NCBI GenBank assembly: GCA_009746045.1
Contig: RPFO01000253.1
Span: 2,184,888-2,248,887 of the forward strand
Direction of reading: 5' to 3'
DNA from: Mesostigma viride
Taxonomy: Eukaryota; Streptophyta; Mesostigmatophyceae; Mesostigmatales; Mesostigmataceae
Length of the DNA: 64,000 nt
Shown: one piece after another, positions 30,664 through 42,198 of the stretch
How positions within the stretch are numbered: position 1 is the stretch's first letter
How the letters are laid out: each line of letters starts with the position of its first letter
Made by a program: the position numbers and the translations under genes
Notes under the pieces: generated by a model
The model's input: only the letters and a program-made list of their open reading frames with translations
Told to the model about the DNA's origin: nothing
Database searches by the model: none

Positions 30664-31690
30664 TTAGGTTGGCAGTCGGGCAGTCGGGCAGTTGGGCAGT
30701 CGGGCAGTCGGGCAGTCGGGAAGTCGGGCAGTCGGGCAGTCGGGCAGTCGGGCAGTCGGGCAGTCGGGCAGTCGGGCAGTCGGGCAGTCGGGCAGTCGGG
30801 CAGTCGGGCAGTCGGGCAGTCGGGCAGTCGGGCAGTCGGGCAGTCGGGCAGTCGGGCAGTCGGGCAGTCGGGCAGTCGGGCAGTCGGGCAGTCGGGCAGT
30901 CGGGCAGTCGGGCAGTCGGACAGTCGGGCAGTCCGGCAGTCGGGCAGTCGGGCAGCCCGGCAGTCGGGCAGTCGGGCAGTCCGGCAGTCGGGCAGTCGGG
31001 CAGTCGGGCAGTCGGGCAGTCGGGCAGTCGGGCAGTCGGGCAGTCGGGAAGTCGGGCAGTCGGGCAGTCGGGCAGTCGGGCAGTCGGGCAGTCGGGCAGT
31101 CGGGCAGTCGGGCAGTCGGGCAGTCGGGCAGTCGGGCAGTCGGGCAGTCGGGCAGTCGGGCAGTCGGGCAGTCGGGCAGTCGGGCAGTCGGGCAGTCGGG
31201 CAGTCGGGCAGTCGGGCAGTCGGACAGTCGGGCAGTCCGGCAGTCGGGCAGTCGGGCAGCCCGGCAGTCGGGCAGTCGGGCAGTCCGGCAGTCGGGCAGT
31301 CGGGCAGTCCGGCAGTCGGGCAGTCGGGCAGTCGGGCAGTCGGGCAGTCGGGAAGTCGGGCAGTCGGGAAGTCGGGCAGTCGGGCAGTCGGGAAGTCGGG
31401 CAGTTGGGCAGTCGGGCAGTCGGGCAGTCGGGCAGTCGGACAGTCGGGCAGTCGGGCAGTCGGGCAGTCGGGCAGTCGGGCAGTCGGGCAGTCGGGCAGT
31501 CGGGCAGTCGGGCAGTCGGACAGTCGGGCAGTCGGGCAGTCGGGCAGTCGGGCAGTCGGGCAGTCGGGCAGTCGGGCAGTCGGGCAGTCGGGCAGTTGGG
31601 CAGTCGGGCAGTCGGGCAGTCGGGCAGTCGGGCAGTCGGGCAGTCGGACAGTCGGGCAGTCGGGCCGTCGGGCCGTCGGGCAGTCGGGCA
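30664..31690. repeat. 8-bp minisatellite array (CGGGCAGT)n
   Basis: About 1.03 kb, roughly 127 copies of an octamer with scattered variants (cggacagt, ccggcagt, cgggaagt, ttgggcag). It has no stop codon in several frames on both strands, which creates long spurious open frames. Confidence 0.95.
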
Positions 31691-31796
<106 letters not shown>

Positions 31797-31799
31797 AAT

Positions 31800-32957
31800 C
31801 GCTGTCCGGATCATCCTCCTGCACTTCTTGTCCGGCAGCTAATGTTGATGATGCACCCCGCGGGGCGGAGGGCACCGCAGCCGGGGCGCATGGCACGGCA
31901 GCCGGGGCGGAGGGCACGGCAGCCGGGGCGCAGGGCACGGCAGCCGGGGCGCAGGGCACGGCAGCCGGGGCGCAGGGCACGGCAGCCGGGGCGGAGGGCA
32001 CCGCAGCCGGGGCGGAGGGCACCGCAGCCGGGGCGGAGGGCACCGCAGCCGGGGCGCAGGGCACGGCAGCCGGGGCGGAGGGCACGGCAGCCGGGGCGCA
32101 GGGCACGGCAGCCGGGGCGCAGGGCACGGCAGCCGGGGCGCAGGGCACGGCAGCCGGGGCGGAGGGCACAGCAGCCGGGGCGGAGGGCACAGCAGCCGGG
32201 GCGCAGGGCACCGCAGCCAGGGCGGAGGGCACAGCAGCCGGGGCGCAGGGCACGGCAGCCGGGGCGGAGGGCGCCGCAGCCGGGGCGGAGGGCACCGCAG
32301 CCGGGGCGGAGGGCACGGCAGCCGGGGCGCAGGGCACGGCAGCCGGGGCGGAGGGCACGGCAGCCGGGGCGCATGGCACGGCAGCCGGGGCGCAGGGCAC
32401 GGCAGCCGGGGCGGAGGGCACGGCAGCCGGGGCGCAGGGCACGGCAGCCGGGGCGGAGGGCACGGCAGCCGGGGCGCAGGGCACGGCAGCCGGGGCGGAG
32501 GGCACCGCAGCCGGGGCAGAGGGCACGGCAGCCGGGGCGGCATCCAGTGGGGCGTCCGAAGGCGGGGCGCAAGCTTTTGATGTCTTTTGTGCATTGCTCT
32601 CGTTTCGTCTACAACGAGGCTTGCAGTTTGCCCTTTCGCCCTCGCCGCTCAAATAGTCAGCGGTTCTGTTGGTTGGTAAGCTAGATCGCAAAAGGACCCT
32701 TTGCTTTGGACCTTTATCGCAAAACACCAACACCCAGTTGAGGTCGTGAAAATTTAGGGGCCCATTCTTGAGCTCTTGCTTGTTGGCTTTGTCGAGCGCC
32801 TGATTAGCGAGCTTGGGGGTCTCATATATTTGACCGCAGTCAACATTGGGGTAAGGCTTCAGGGCGTCAATAAATTGGTTAATCTCCGTAGTGCTCAAGG
32901 TGCTGCTCGATATTGAAACGCCACAAACACGGAATACAGCAAAGTACAAAGCATTCA
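31800..32957 (-). CDS. Possible gene with unique N-terminus and Ala/Pro heptad repeats
   Basis: Minus-strand frame open from about 32988 through all three tandem arrays to 30664. The unique part (ATG at 32957; [20 protein letters not shown], then [20 protein letters not shown], then [19 protein letters not shown]) looks like real protein, with a basic Cys cluster before the repeats. After ~32 AVPSAPA-type heptads an acidic segment ([13 protein letters not shown]) follows. The continuation into THAR and LPDCPTAR repeats may just be absence of stops. A splice acceptor-like gagcag precedes 32912. I do not recognise a family, and coding status is uncertain. Confidence 0.35.
31858..32545. repeat. 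21-bp minisatellite, about 32 copies
   Basis: The repeat unit is gcagccggggcgcagggcacg with C/G and C/A variants. On the minus strand it reads as a 7-residue period (AVPSAPA or AVPCAPA). It is separated from the GTGC array by about 60 bp of unique sequence. Confidence 0.93.
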
Positions 32958-33165
32958 TGTAAGACAATGCGGGACAAATGGGTAACAAATGGGGAGAGTT
33001 ATATTAATGAAAAGAGACAACGAACTTGGAAGCATGGCACGCCGAGCCCCCGAGTAAGGTTAAACATTTAGCCACCACGCATTGGGCTTGCCATGAACAC
33101 CCCATGGAGCGCTATGCTAAGGTTTTCTTGCGACCCCATGTTGTGTGTGGCTTGTCAGTAATGTG

Positions 33166-33752
33166 CTAGTAGGAAAGGACAAGCCACGAGGTTAAGATAA
33201 GATTACGCCCGGCATAGGGCTGCCAAACGGGCTCATCTACCATAAACGCTGCAATAAGGCTTCTGTAGAATAAAAATCTATTTCCAAGCAAAACCATACC
33301 GTAAACCAAAACTAGCAGGCCATAAAGACCAATCACAGGCCAATCAACAAAACCCAAAGAACATTCAGCCAAAAGAGTTACATTATGCACTACTACAATA
33401 TTTGATATGGCCTTGGTGAACACCATGAAAGCTAAGGCAACTAAGAGACTGTGCTTGATAAACGACGCAAATCAGAAAAAGGTTGTTCAATGTATTGATG
33501 ACATGTAGAGTAAAAACAACACGCGCATACCCAAGCGTACCTTTTCTTGGAGCGTACAGCATCCGCGCACCCCGTGCAGTATAAATGAGAGCCAACGAAT
33601 TGAAGTGGTTCAAGGCCGGCCACAAGTGGATTGTCCGGATGGGTGCCCGTGTTGTCACAGCAGCGCCTCCCAGAAATACCTCTGCGAGCACACTTGTAGG
33701 AGGCCTTCCTTTTCCTGGTTGCCTTGTTTGTGCCTTCACAACTGGGCACTGG
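33166..33752 (-). CDS. Spliced membrane-protein-like gene B (partial)
   Basis: Two exons join in phase on the minus strand. The first ends at 33541 (donor AG|GTACGC) and encodes a Cys/His-rich region (YKCARRGISGRRCCDNTG, then LYCTGCADAVRSKK). The second is 33448-33166 (acceptor CACAG|TCTC), starts LLVALAFMVFTKAISNIVVV and carries a second hydrophobic segment (WPVIGLYGLLVLVYGMVLLG) before the stop. At least two transmembrane helices are predicted by eye. The 5' end is not fixed; 33752 is only where the Cys-rich frame becomes open. It may be continuous with the gene at 34726-35572. Function unknown. Confidence 0.45.
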
Positions 33753-34725
33753 TGTTGGATTTTGTCTTGAACTTCCCTGTTTTGGGTCAGCAACATAAGA
33801 AATTAAACACGATGTTCAGAAACTAATTACAAGTTACAACATAGTCATGGATTTGGTGGGTGCAATTAGCTGGGGACGCCATAAACATAAGTTGCCATTA
33901 TGAAGCTCACTAACTGCCTTATATGCAAATAACTCCATTATCATGGAAAGATGCTTACAACAAGAACATTCCAGACCATGTCGCTACCAAGCATGAGCGA
34001 GTTCGAACGGGAAAATGAGATAACGACATGGAAGGGCAACGTACGTTGGAAAACGGTTGTCCGCCGTGCTGACCAATCGGTGCCGGCGCTGCCGCAGGTG
34101 GAGGTGCTCCAACATGGGAAGGTGGCGGAGAAAGTGGCGGAGAAGGTGGCGGAGAAGGTGGCGGTGGCGGTGGCGGTGGCGGTGGCGGTGGCGGTGGCGG
34201 GGAAGCAGAGAAAGATAATACGTGAGAGTACGTAATACGCAAGAGTACGCGTATCCGTAGGCATACGTTTAACATCCGTACGGCAAAGCTGCGTATGATG
34301 TATAGTCTGCGTACGAAACGTATCATATGCCACACTATTTCCCTTTGCGGGGAAGGTGGCGGGGGAGGGGGAGGGATGCTTTCCCCGCGCTGTGAGGAAG
34401 GATGCTTGCGTTGCCGCACCGCTTTACGCCGAGCGAGAAGGCGGCGAACAATACCGCGATGCCTGGGTCGCCGAACTGACTGCCGTTTTGGAGCGATGCA
34501 TTGTGCCTTGTGCCAAATGCAGACATGGACATAAGGAGAGCACCTCGGCATATCCCTGCTCAGCAACGCGCAAAAGGAAAAAGGGCAGCGAAGAAAGAAG
34601 TTATGAACTACCTCGATCGCACCTCAAAATGGCCAAGCAAGTCTAGGCATAGCTGCATGGGGCTGCCAATATAACTCCAAAAATAAACCCTAACTTAAGA
34701 ATAGCTTCCGCTAGATCCCAATAGG
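33753..34725. other. Unassigned stretch with GGTGGC microsatellite
   Basis: Contains a (GGTGGC)n/(GGAGAA) array at 34120-34201 and short open frames of doubtful meaning. No domain was recognised. It may include introns or exons linking the two membrane-protein-like genes. Confidence 0.4.
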
Positions 34726-35572
34726 CTAGGCCCACCGCGTGCCGCACGTGGCGCCAAGAAGTATCTGAAACAACTCATCATTGTGTATTCCGCTGGAAAC
34801 TGAAAGAGGAGCATTCAGTGCATTAGTCGTTTTAGGGTAGCATGGATTCCTTACCTCAGACCAACATGTAGTGCCAATAACGCCAAGGTGATCCACCATG
34901 TGGATGCATGAAGATCTGCACCACATTGCCGCGTGACAAGGTATGAACATACCAACAAAGTTGCAGAGCAAGCCGTTCTCAGGAGGGCTATTACCCAACC
35001 ATAAAGCCCCATGGCATAACGCTTCCATCTCGTGCAAAAGGACAACTATGACCTAGAAATTCAGAAAATATATTCTTAGTCTTTCCCTCTACTCCTTGCT
35101 TACCTGGGTTGATAGGCGCGACAACTGAAAACTTCGCAGGCACCCGCGCGCGCTCTTGCACCGCCACATGCCCTACATGGATAACCACCAACCAAACATG
35201 AAAAAAGGGTATAACTAGAAGGATTAAGGAAAGAGGAAATGCATTTAATTCATATAGTTAATATCGCCATGAAATTGTATGTTGAAGTAATAATGGGCCG
35301 AAATATGCACATCGGGAACACGTCCCATTAATGCACATGCGAAGCTAATGTCAGGACAACGCATCATTAACAAGGGGGGGGTCCGCATGCGCAAGACGAA
35401 GCAAGTACAGTTAATATGATGTGCCATTTGGACAGAAACTGGAATAAGGGCTTAACGCCTTACCTAAGGCACAGACCCACACGATGCCGCTGACCGCTAG
35501 AAAAATTGCGAGGATGGCCACCAGCACACCCTGTCTGGTGCTGGTCAAGCAGCAAAGGCAGGGCCGGGCCAT
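34726..35572 (-). CDS. Five-exon gene for a small membrane protein (132 aa), gene A
   Basis: Exons on the minus strand: 35572-35464, 35172-35104, 35045-34953, 34915-34855 and 34792-34726. Every junction has GT donors and AG acceptors (for example TTAG|GTAAGG, CCAG|GTAAGC, TGAG|GTAAGG), and all phases agree, giving 132 residues to a TAG. The protein starts MARPCLCCLTSTRQ and has a clear signal-anchor helix (GVLVAILAIFLAVSGIVWVC). A hydrophilic part follows (VQERARVPAKFSVVAPINP), and a second hydrophobic helix lies near the end (WWITLALLALHVGL). No family is recognised. The acceptors of exons 3 and 5 were chosen for open frame over nearby alternatives. It sits 359 bp inside the right inverted repeat. 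Confidence 0.55.
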
Positions 35573-35930
35573 GAAAGCTGGAGGTCACGAGCACTTTGTT
35601 GCAGTGGATGTAAACGACCCCCCTGTTTGGAGCACAAAAGGCGAGAAGCAAATTAAAAACGGAAAGCGCCAGTCATACACCGCGCAGCTCGCGAGAATTC
35701 CAGGAACCAGTTTTTGTGTGATATTCGCATTTAGATGTCGTGCATAACCATTCCTTTATTATCGCACACACCAGTAAACAGTACAAGGATTTGCGTCAAC
35801 CCAGCTAAATGCCGAGGGTGCCACGGACGTGTATGCCAGCGAGCTCGAGTCTGGCGAGCAATCACTCAAACATGTCCACTGTCCCTAAGCCGAGCATCAC
35901 CCTAACATGTCCGCCATTGCTACGTTTTAT
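35573..35930. other. 5' flank of gene A inside the inverted-repeat element
   Basis: 358 bp without a convincing gene between the gene A start codon and the right inverted repeat. It is the likely position of gene A's promoter. No clear TATA box was seen. Confidence 0.4.
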
Positions 35931-36141
35931 CATCCTTGACTGCGCTTGTAGTCAACAAAGAAATTAGCCAAGTCCTACAGTAATTGGCGCGGCAGGCCCT
36001 TTTTTCCCGCGTAACTCGTGTGCCGGTCCGGCGCGGCGTGGCCTGGGCAGGCGCGTCGGACTTAGTGCGGTGGTGTCCCGGAACCCCGCACTCACCCCCG
36101 CACTAGAGTTTGTGTCATCAGAGCCAAATTATGCGCTTCCC
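35931..36141 (-). repeat. Right 211-bp terminal inverted repeat
   Basis: Inverted copy of 27494-27704. It is followed by GTGATCA (36142-36148), matching the sequence before the left repeat. Confidence 0.92.
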
Positions 36142-36453
36142 GTGATCAGCCAATTGAGCTGAATTCACCGGGCCTGTTGTTGCTGTCAATGCTGTCGCCT
36201 GTTTTGAGTTGAGGTTGAGTTGATTCCCGCGCCGGTCCGACAGGTGTCGCCTGTGTGAGCTGGCGCCTGCATCGCGAGTTCGCGACTGTCATCGTCCTAA
36301 ATAATTAATGCCGACTGCAGTTGTGATCTTGAGGATTGCTCCTGGTGTATAACGCGCGCGACGGTATCCTCTATTACACCAAATTAATATTACTACACAC
36401 CTTTTAAAAGAAGGATAAAATATCATCCCATTCCTGTTGTAATCGCGGCAAAT
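36142..36453 (+). promoter_or_regulatory. Short upstream region of the DJ-1/PfpI gene
   Basis: 312 bp between the end of the inverted-repeat element and the start codon. No clear TATA box was found. The element's insertion point defines its left edge, so original upstream promoter sequence may now lie left of 27487. Confidence 0.4.
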
Positions 36454-39400
36454 ATGTCTAAAATCCTGATTATCTGCACGAGCGCAGCCGTGTTGGCTGG
36501 TGGGGAAGAAGCCGGGGCTTGGAGCGAGGAAATTACGGCACCGTACTACACCTTTGCGGTGAGGAGACACCAGACCGCGAGTGCGCCAGAAGAATATAGA
36601 TAGTGCACTGCCACTGTATGGCAAATGCTATTATGCTAATAACACCAGTGAAATTACGAATCCTCCTGGTCCGGCGCCCTACATGAGGATCGGAGGTCAT
36701 GCCACGTTGTAGGTACATACTAAAACACATGTTCTAGTACCTTGCAGCCGATGGGCTCATGCGGTATTGAATTTCCTAGCTGTAGTGCGCATGCACGTCT
36801 ATCTGCCGCAGCTAAGCGTCGATGCCAGTCTGGCGCAGGGCTGCAGACTACGTGTACGCATGCCGCCAGTTCTGTTTTGCATCTCAAAGCGATGCCATTT
36901 TATGGCACAATCACATTCTCGGACGTACCACCACTTGCAGATCAGCTGTTGCACTGCCATATTATTATACTGTCAGCTGTCATGCAGTGCAGTGACAGTA
37001 TGTACTGTAGTCGCCACGTCCTGCTTGCCTGCTTCTCTGCAAGTCGGTCGTCCCGCGTCCGGCTTGTAAATTGGACCACGTTCGTGGCTGTCGATCGAAA
37101 ATTGCTTTTTTTGCATACCGCGTGGCATTCTGCAGGACGCTGGCAGCAAGGTGACCATCGCCAGCATTGCTGGCGGCAAGGTACCCATCAGCCAGAAGAG
37201 CCTCAAGCCGGAGTTTTTCGGCGAGAGCGACAAGCGCTTTCATGTAAGCATACAGCCGTGCTCATGGCGTGATACCACAACGTCCGAAAATGGTGCAGCA
37301 GTTCACAGACCTACAAGACCATGGTGACATGCATTTCGACGCAGCATTATGACTTAAATATTGCGCAGCAATTTGACATTTATTCCGTAGTATATGATGC
37401 AGCATTATGGCGCGCTATGTATATATAGCATCTCCAAGTCGCGCTCCTTCAGTTGGACTCTGGCACTTTAGCCTGGCGTTCTGCAGTGTGTATTCATCTA
37501 CGTCTTTTTGCAGCTATTTCTGTAGCCTCTTGTCAACCCTCATCCTCTGGTAGTGCTTGTCATCTTCGATCACAAAGCTACCGCATGTCAGTCTGCAAAC
37601 CCGTATGCCAAGACCTTGTCTTCTATGCCGAGGCCTATCCTATACAATCTTGTTGTATTTTCTATGCCACGGCCTATCTTATTGGACCTTGCTGGATCCA
37701 ACAATAAGCTCCTCATCAATAATAGGGCAAGCCTGAAGATATCCGTAGACTAGTATCGGCCTTGTGCTGCCTTGCGCATGGCGAGCTGAGCTGCATGGGT
37801 TCTGCCCGCGATGCCATCCGGTAAAGCCACAGATAGTTACTGGCTAACTAAAAGCCATATGCCCCTTCTCAGGGATATGTGCTCCATGTACTCCCAACGG
37901 AGTTATGTTTCTAATTAATCAATTAATTGATTAATTAACGCCACCCACACCACACAGAATCATTGTAGTATGATGCAATCATGGGTAGTATATTTAATGA
38001 TGATAGTATAATAATAATATCATGGGTAGTATATAATATAAGATAATCACTGGGCTGTGTTTTTGCCAACAGGCGGACGAGAACGCGTCCAAGCTGCTGC
38101 ACAACACACGCGCGGTCAAGGACATCAACCCAGAGGAGTTTGACGCCATCTTCCTAGCGGGTGGGCATGGCTCGTGCGTCGATTTTGCCGACAACTTGGC
38201 CGACTTTGTGACCAGGGCATACAAGGCCGGCAAGGTAGGGGTGCGCCGAGGGCATCGCATGGGTCACCATGGTGGCTGGGTGGTTGCCTGTTCTTTTGGG
38301 GATGGAAAGTAGTGAAGGCAGTTGCCTGTTTCCTTGTGAGGGGTGGAGTGTGGTTGATGCAAATGCCTGTTTCTTGTGGAGGGTGGAAATGCGTTAGAGG
38401 TAGGTGCCTGTTTCCTTGTGGGGGTGGAAGTCATCGTCTCACGCCACATCCTTTTGGGCTGGAATGCAGTTAGGTAGTATAGTAATACTAGCTAGATAGT
38501 ACTAGTATTATAGTATGGAAGAGTGGTGAATGGACGTGATCCAAGCACACCTTTTTCTTTGTTTTGGGGGGACCCCTGAAGAATGGTCATCAATTCTCAA
38601 TAATCATAATAATCATTATAATCATAATAATCATTATATTCATAATAATCATAATCATTATTATTATAACCAGTTATAATATTAGTACATGCCCGTCGCG
38701 TTATTGTGTCTGCATGCCATCCCTGCTCGCGTTCTCGTGGGGGGGGGCCCTCACCCTGCAGGTGGTGGGCGCGGTCTGCCACGGCCCATGCGGCCTCGTC
38801 AACGCCAAGAACGAGGAAGGGGAGCCGCTGGTCAAGGGCAAGAACGTGACGGGGTTCACTGACGAAGAGGAGAGAATGGTAATTATAGATGTGCCGTAGA
38901 TAGCGGTTAGAGGAGGTCATGTTTCTTATGGAAGTGCCGTAGATAAGAGTGTCATAGAGGTTCCCGTCCTAAGAATATACTACTGGTGGTACTTTTCTAG
39001 TACGACTGGCTAAGACTTGTAGTGGTGATAACAACGAGGAGGACAAGGTACACGGGGAGACTGAGCATCGGATTATACCCATGGGGGGTTCCATGCCCGC
39101 CGAGACATGAAGGGACTCGAGGATGAAGATGAGCGCAGGGTGGGCTTTATTTAACCTGTGGAGCTAGCGCTCTAGCATTTGCTTTTTAAAAAAGAAATAT
39201 CTAGCCAGCTCGCGAAGAGTTGGATGTCATTGGTTTCTCGCTGTCGCCTACCTAAGGGCTTGCCCTCTTGTGGACAGCTGTGTGGCTTTGTGTGGAAGCC
39301 ATTTGGTTGTTTCGCTGACAATCACTCCAGCTTTCCCTCTTCTTGGGGCATTATAAGCATCATTTCTATCCTGGGATTCTGCTACTTTTATGCATTTTCT

Positions 39401-40216
39401 TGACCATATTTTTCGTTGCTGTTACAGGTCCTACCATCAGTATCGTTTCCTATACCTTATGCTGCTTATTTGCTAGTGTTTGTCTCCCTAAACCCACGGC
39501 TGCCTCCAACTCCCCTCTATCTCACGCAACTTTGCAGCTGGGCGTGCACAAATATTACCTGGTTATGGGTGTCTAGTTAACACATTTACTGTTATTAGGT
39601 GGACCCAGCAGCTTAGCCTGCATGTGCGCCTTCCTTGTCCGCCCCAGGTTGTGTTGCACCAAATATCATAACGTACAACTGAAAACTACCTAGTAATACT
39701 GAAAACTGCCTAAGAATACTGAAAACTACCTAATATAAACCTGGTTGTTTTTCGCTACTTTGCCACGGTCAATGTATTATGCAACCAGCGGCTGCCTACA
39801 CATCCCCTGTATCTGGTCCCTAGACTATATTAGGTACATAGACAGATAGATACGACTGGCAGAATAGATAACTGCTTATTTGTCTCCACCGCCATCATTA
39901 TGGTTACATCTGCATGGCTCCCCAACAGGAGTCCGCCGGCATTACTAATTTAATCAATATTGCACCTTATTATTCTTATGTTCTCTACTAACCCTTTTGG
40001 TTCTTATATTCTCTACTACTTTTCCTGCAGGTTGGCCTCCAGGACCAGGTCGACTTTTTGCTGGAGACCAAGTTCAAGGAGCAAGGCGGCAAGTTTGCTT
40101 GTGCCGATGCGTGGCAGCCCTTTGCGGTGGCAGATGGCAGGCTGGTCACGGGCCAGAACCCAACGTCCGCCACAAAGGCGGCAGCTCTGGTGCTGGCCGC
40201 CCTCAAGGGTCAGTAG
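36454..40216 (+). CDS. DJ-1/PfpI family protein (glyoxalase III/Hsp31-like), five exons
   Basis: Exons 36454-36558, 37136-37243, 38073-38234, 38762-38878 and 40031-40216 give 678 nt, a 225-residue protein plus stop. All introns are GT-AG and phase 0. Landmarks in order: KILIICTSA and GAWSEEITAPYYTF (with the conserved Glu), VTIASIAGGKVPI, FDAIFLAGGHG, VVGAVCHGP (the nucleophile Cys in its elbow), VTGFTDEEERM, and VTGQNPTSA at the end. Length and motifs fit the Hsp31/glyoxalase III branch of the DJ-1 superfamily, whose members convert methylglyoxal to lactate without glutathione or act as holdases. Exact activity here is inferred. No signal peptide, so probably cytosolic. Introns 2 and 4 contain LINE tail fragments. 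The frame is intact, and this is the only clear host gene. Confidence 0.92.
37760..37940 (+). mobile_element. LINE 3' tail fragment in intron 2 of the DJ-1/PfpI gene
   Basis: Carries the conserved 3' end: ccccttctcagggatatgtg, stem-loop actcccaacggagt (37890-37903), then a TTAA/TTGATTAA tail (37915-37939). It is in the same orientation as the gene. Confidence 0.75.
38588..38680. repeat. AT-rich microsatellite (AATCATTAT-type)
   Basis: Imperfect repeats of aataatcattataatcat in intron 3 of the DJ-1/PfpI gene. Confidence 0.85.
39890..39962 (+). mobile_element. LINE 3' tail remnant in intron 4
   Basis: Short remnant with the inverted motif ctccccaacaggag (39919-39932) followed by attactaatttaatcaat, a degenerate (TTAA) tail. 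Confidence 0.5.
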
Positions 40217-40769
40217 GGGTTCTACCGGCAACGAGTTGTCTGCACATGCAGTGGACCATAAATTTCTGAGTAGAGTGATACTTAAATATTCGGCAGTGGT
40301 TGGTGGGGAAGATGCCACAGAAATAGTGCCGAGCTATAATCTACCCCAAGGCCCAAAAGGGTCGTCTTCGCAGAAACCTGAGTAGTGCAAGACTGCACCA
40401 ATGGCCGGGTGTGGGTTTGCTAAAACTTTGAGACAACTATGTATGCATGTGTGTATTCAAGTAGCCTGCCCCCCAGAAAGGCTTACAGGCATGATCGAAA
40501 GAGATTTGTTTGACCGATTCCCAGGTTCGAATGGGCAGTCCACTAAGTAAGGCATAAGGATAAGTAAGTACTTGCGTACATCATGCACATAAGCATGCCA
40601 CGGCGTACTACGCTAATTACTTATAAAGAAAAACAATTACACGAAAGTTAAACAACAAACAAATAATCATGGCCCAAACTCATAAGGCCTGGCATGCCCA
40701 GGAAGATTATTATGGCTAGGCAATGGCTAGGGTGCATGGCATCTCATGCAGAGAGCAACTCTCTGCATT
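40217..40769. other. 3' flank of the DJ-1/PfpI gene
   Basis: No further gene seen. It should contain the gene's 3' UTR, but no poly(A) signal could be singled out. LINE-like 3' UTR sequence begins near 40690. Confidence 0.4.
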
Positions 40770-40980
40770 AATTAGGAACATAACTCCGTTGGGAGTACAT
40801 GTAGCACATATCCCTGAGAAGGGGTATTTGGTTCTGGGCTACTTCCTGCAAGGGTAGGGATGTAAGCTATACACCTGCTCTGGGTGCACAAAGGGCAGCA
40901 CACCACTGTATTCAGGCACCTAGGGGTGCCGACAGAGGTGGGAAGATCATCATGGCTATACAAAGGCTAGGGCATGGCTT
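40770..40980 (-). mobile_element. 5'-truncated LINE 3' UTR, minus strand
   Basis: Short tail attaatta (40768-40775) on the left, stem-loop actccgttgggagt (40783-40796), then the same 3' UTR blocks as at 4330-4560. It ends where ORF1-only copy 3 starts. Confidence 0.65.
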
Positions 40981-41698
40981 CTCATCCACCTCCACTGCCG
41001 TTTCCGCCTCCACCGCCGACATCAAAGCCCAGCTCCTCGACCTCGACCAACGCCTTCAAGCCACCGCCACCGCCCTTGAGTGCTTGCATGACACCGCCGG
41101 CCTCACCGCCCAGGCGGTGAAGGAAATCGCTGCCCAGCCGGCACCTGCTGGCCCGGCCAGTGATGTTCCCTCCACCTGGGCGGACTTGCTTAAGCATCAT
41201 ACCACCTCCACCACCTCCACCATCGCGGCACAACTCAAGCAACAAGCCCTCGACCTTCGCGAGGAGGCCGAGATCGACAAGCGCAGCCACAATGTCATCG
41301 TCAAGCACCTCGACCAGCCGGCAGGTGAGACCCCGACGAGCCTTCTCACGGCACTTAAGCGTGACATTCTTGCCCCCATGCAACTCACTGGCGAGCTGCA
41401 CATGTCGGCTGTCCGCCTCCCCCGCGCGCGGGGTAAGGCTGGCCCGGCACCTGTGCTTCTCACCTTTAAGTACATGGGTGACAAGCTGGCGTTCCTTAAA
41501 TGCCGCAAGAAGCTCTCGGAGACTCGCTTCACGCTGGACGACGACTTGACCCTGGCCCAGCAACAGCGGCGACGCGAGCTATGGCCGACCTACCTCCAGC
41601 TCCGGCAGCGCGCAGGGGGGAAGCCGGTGTACTGGAGGGGGGCGGTCATCCACGTTGACCACAAGCCCTGGCAGGCCCCTCCTGCCACCTCAGACTAG
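40981..41698 (+). pseudogene. L1-like ORF1-only element, copy 3
   Basis: 5'-truncated ORF1 open from 40981 to the stop at 41698 (the ATG at 40952 belongs to the preceding fragment). It contains the coiled coil (DIKAQLLDLDQRLQATATAL), then TWADLLKHHTTSTTS, then the RRM-like NVIVKHLDQPAGETP, AVRLPRARGKAGPAPVLLTF and LAFLKCRKKLSETRFTLDDD, then LAQQQRRRELWPTYLQLRQR, all without interruption. Absence of the Pro-rich N-terminus shows truncation. No ORF2 follows; 3' UTR starts directly after the stop. The encoded region would bind RNA as in L1 ORF1p. Confidence 0.82.
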
Positions 41699-42198
41699 GG
41701 AACCTATACCAGTAGTGTAGATTAGTCAGGCTTAGCCTAGCATGTGGCCCACGCGCATGTGCGCCCATAATGGCTCCCATGGATGATGCCTTCAGTATTT
41801 AGCTACGCCATGCCTACAATGGGACCTCCCATGGATGTTGCAGTCAGCATTTAGCCATGCTATGCCTAAGCAGGGAGCTACTCTCTGCTGAGATGCCATG
41901 TGTTTACCAGCTATAGCCTAGATCAGAATAGCCTAGCCACATACCTTCCACCCCATATGTCATGCAGGCCTTCTAGGCCCTCTCCTCAAGCCGCCTTGTG
42001 TGCTTGTGCTTGTTTAGGAGGCATGAACCATCATGGCTATGCAGGTGCACCTTGTGCACCCAGAGCAGGTGATAGTTGTACATCCTACACCATGCAGGTT
42101 GTCGCCCTGATTGTATTACAAACCCATAGATGCCCCTTTCTCAGGGCTATGTGTTACATATGCTCCCCACGGAGCTATGATTTTAATTAATTAATTAA
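41699..42198 (+). other. 3' UTR, stem-loop and tail of ORF1-only copy 3
   Basis: 490 bp without a gene, ending with gctccccacggagc (42162-42175) and (TTAA)n (42183-42198). Relative to other copies the stem has a G-C pair where they have A-T. The tail is shared with the inverted copy 4 to the right. Confidence 0.78.

Noticed and set aside
30664-31690. CRISPR array
   Set aside because: The unit is an 8-bp head-to-tail minisatellite without spacers, in a eukaryotic transposable element.
40952-40980. ATG at 40952 as the true start of ORF1 copy 3
   Set aside because: The sequence atggctatacaaaggc belongs to the adjoining minus-strand LINE 3' UTR (compare 4513-4540), so the in-frame ATG is accidental.
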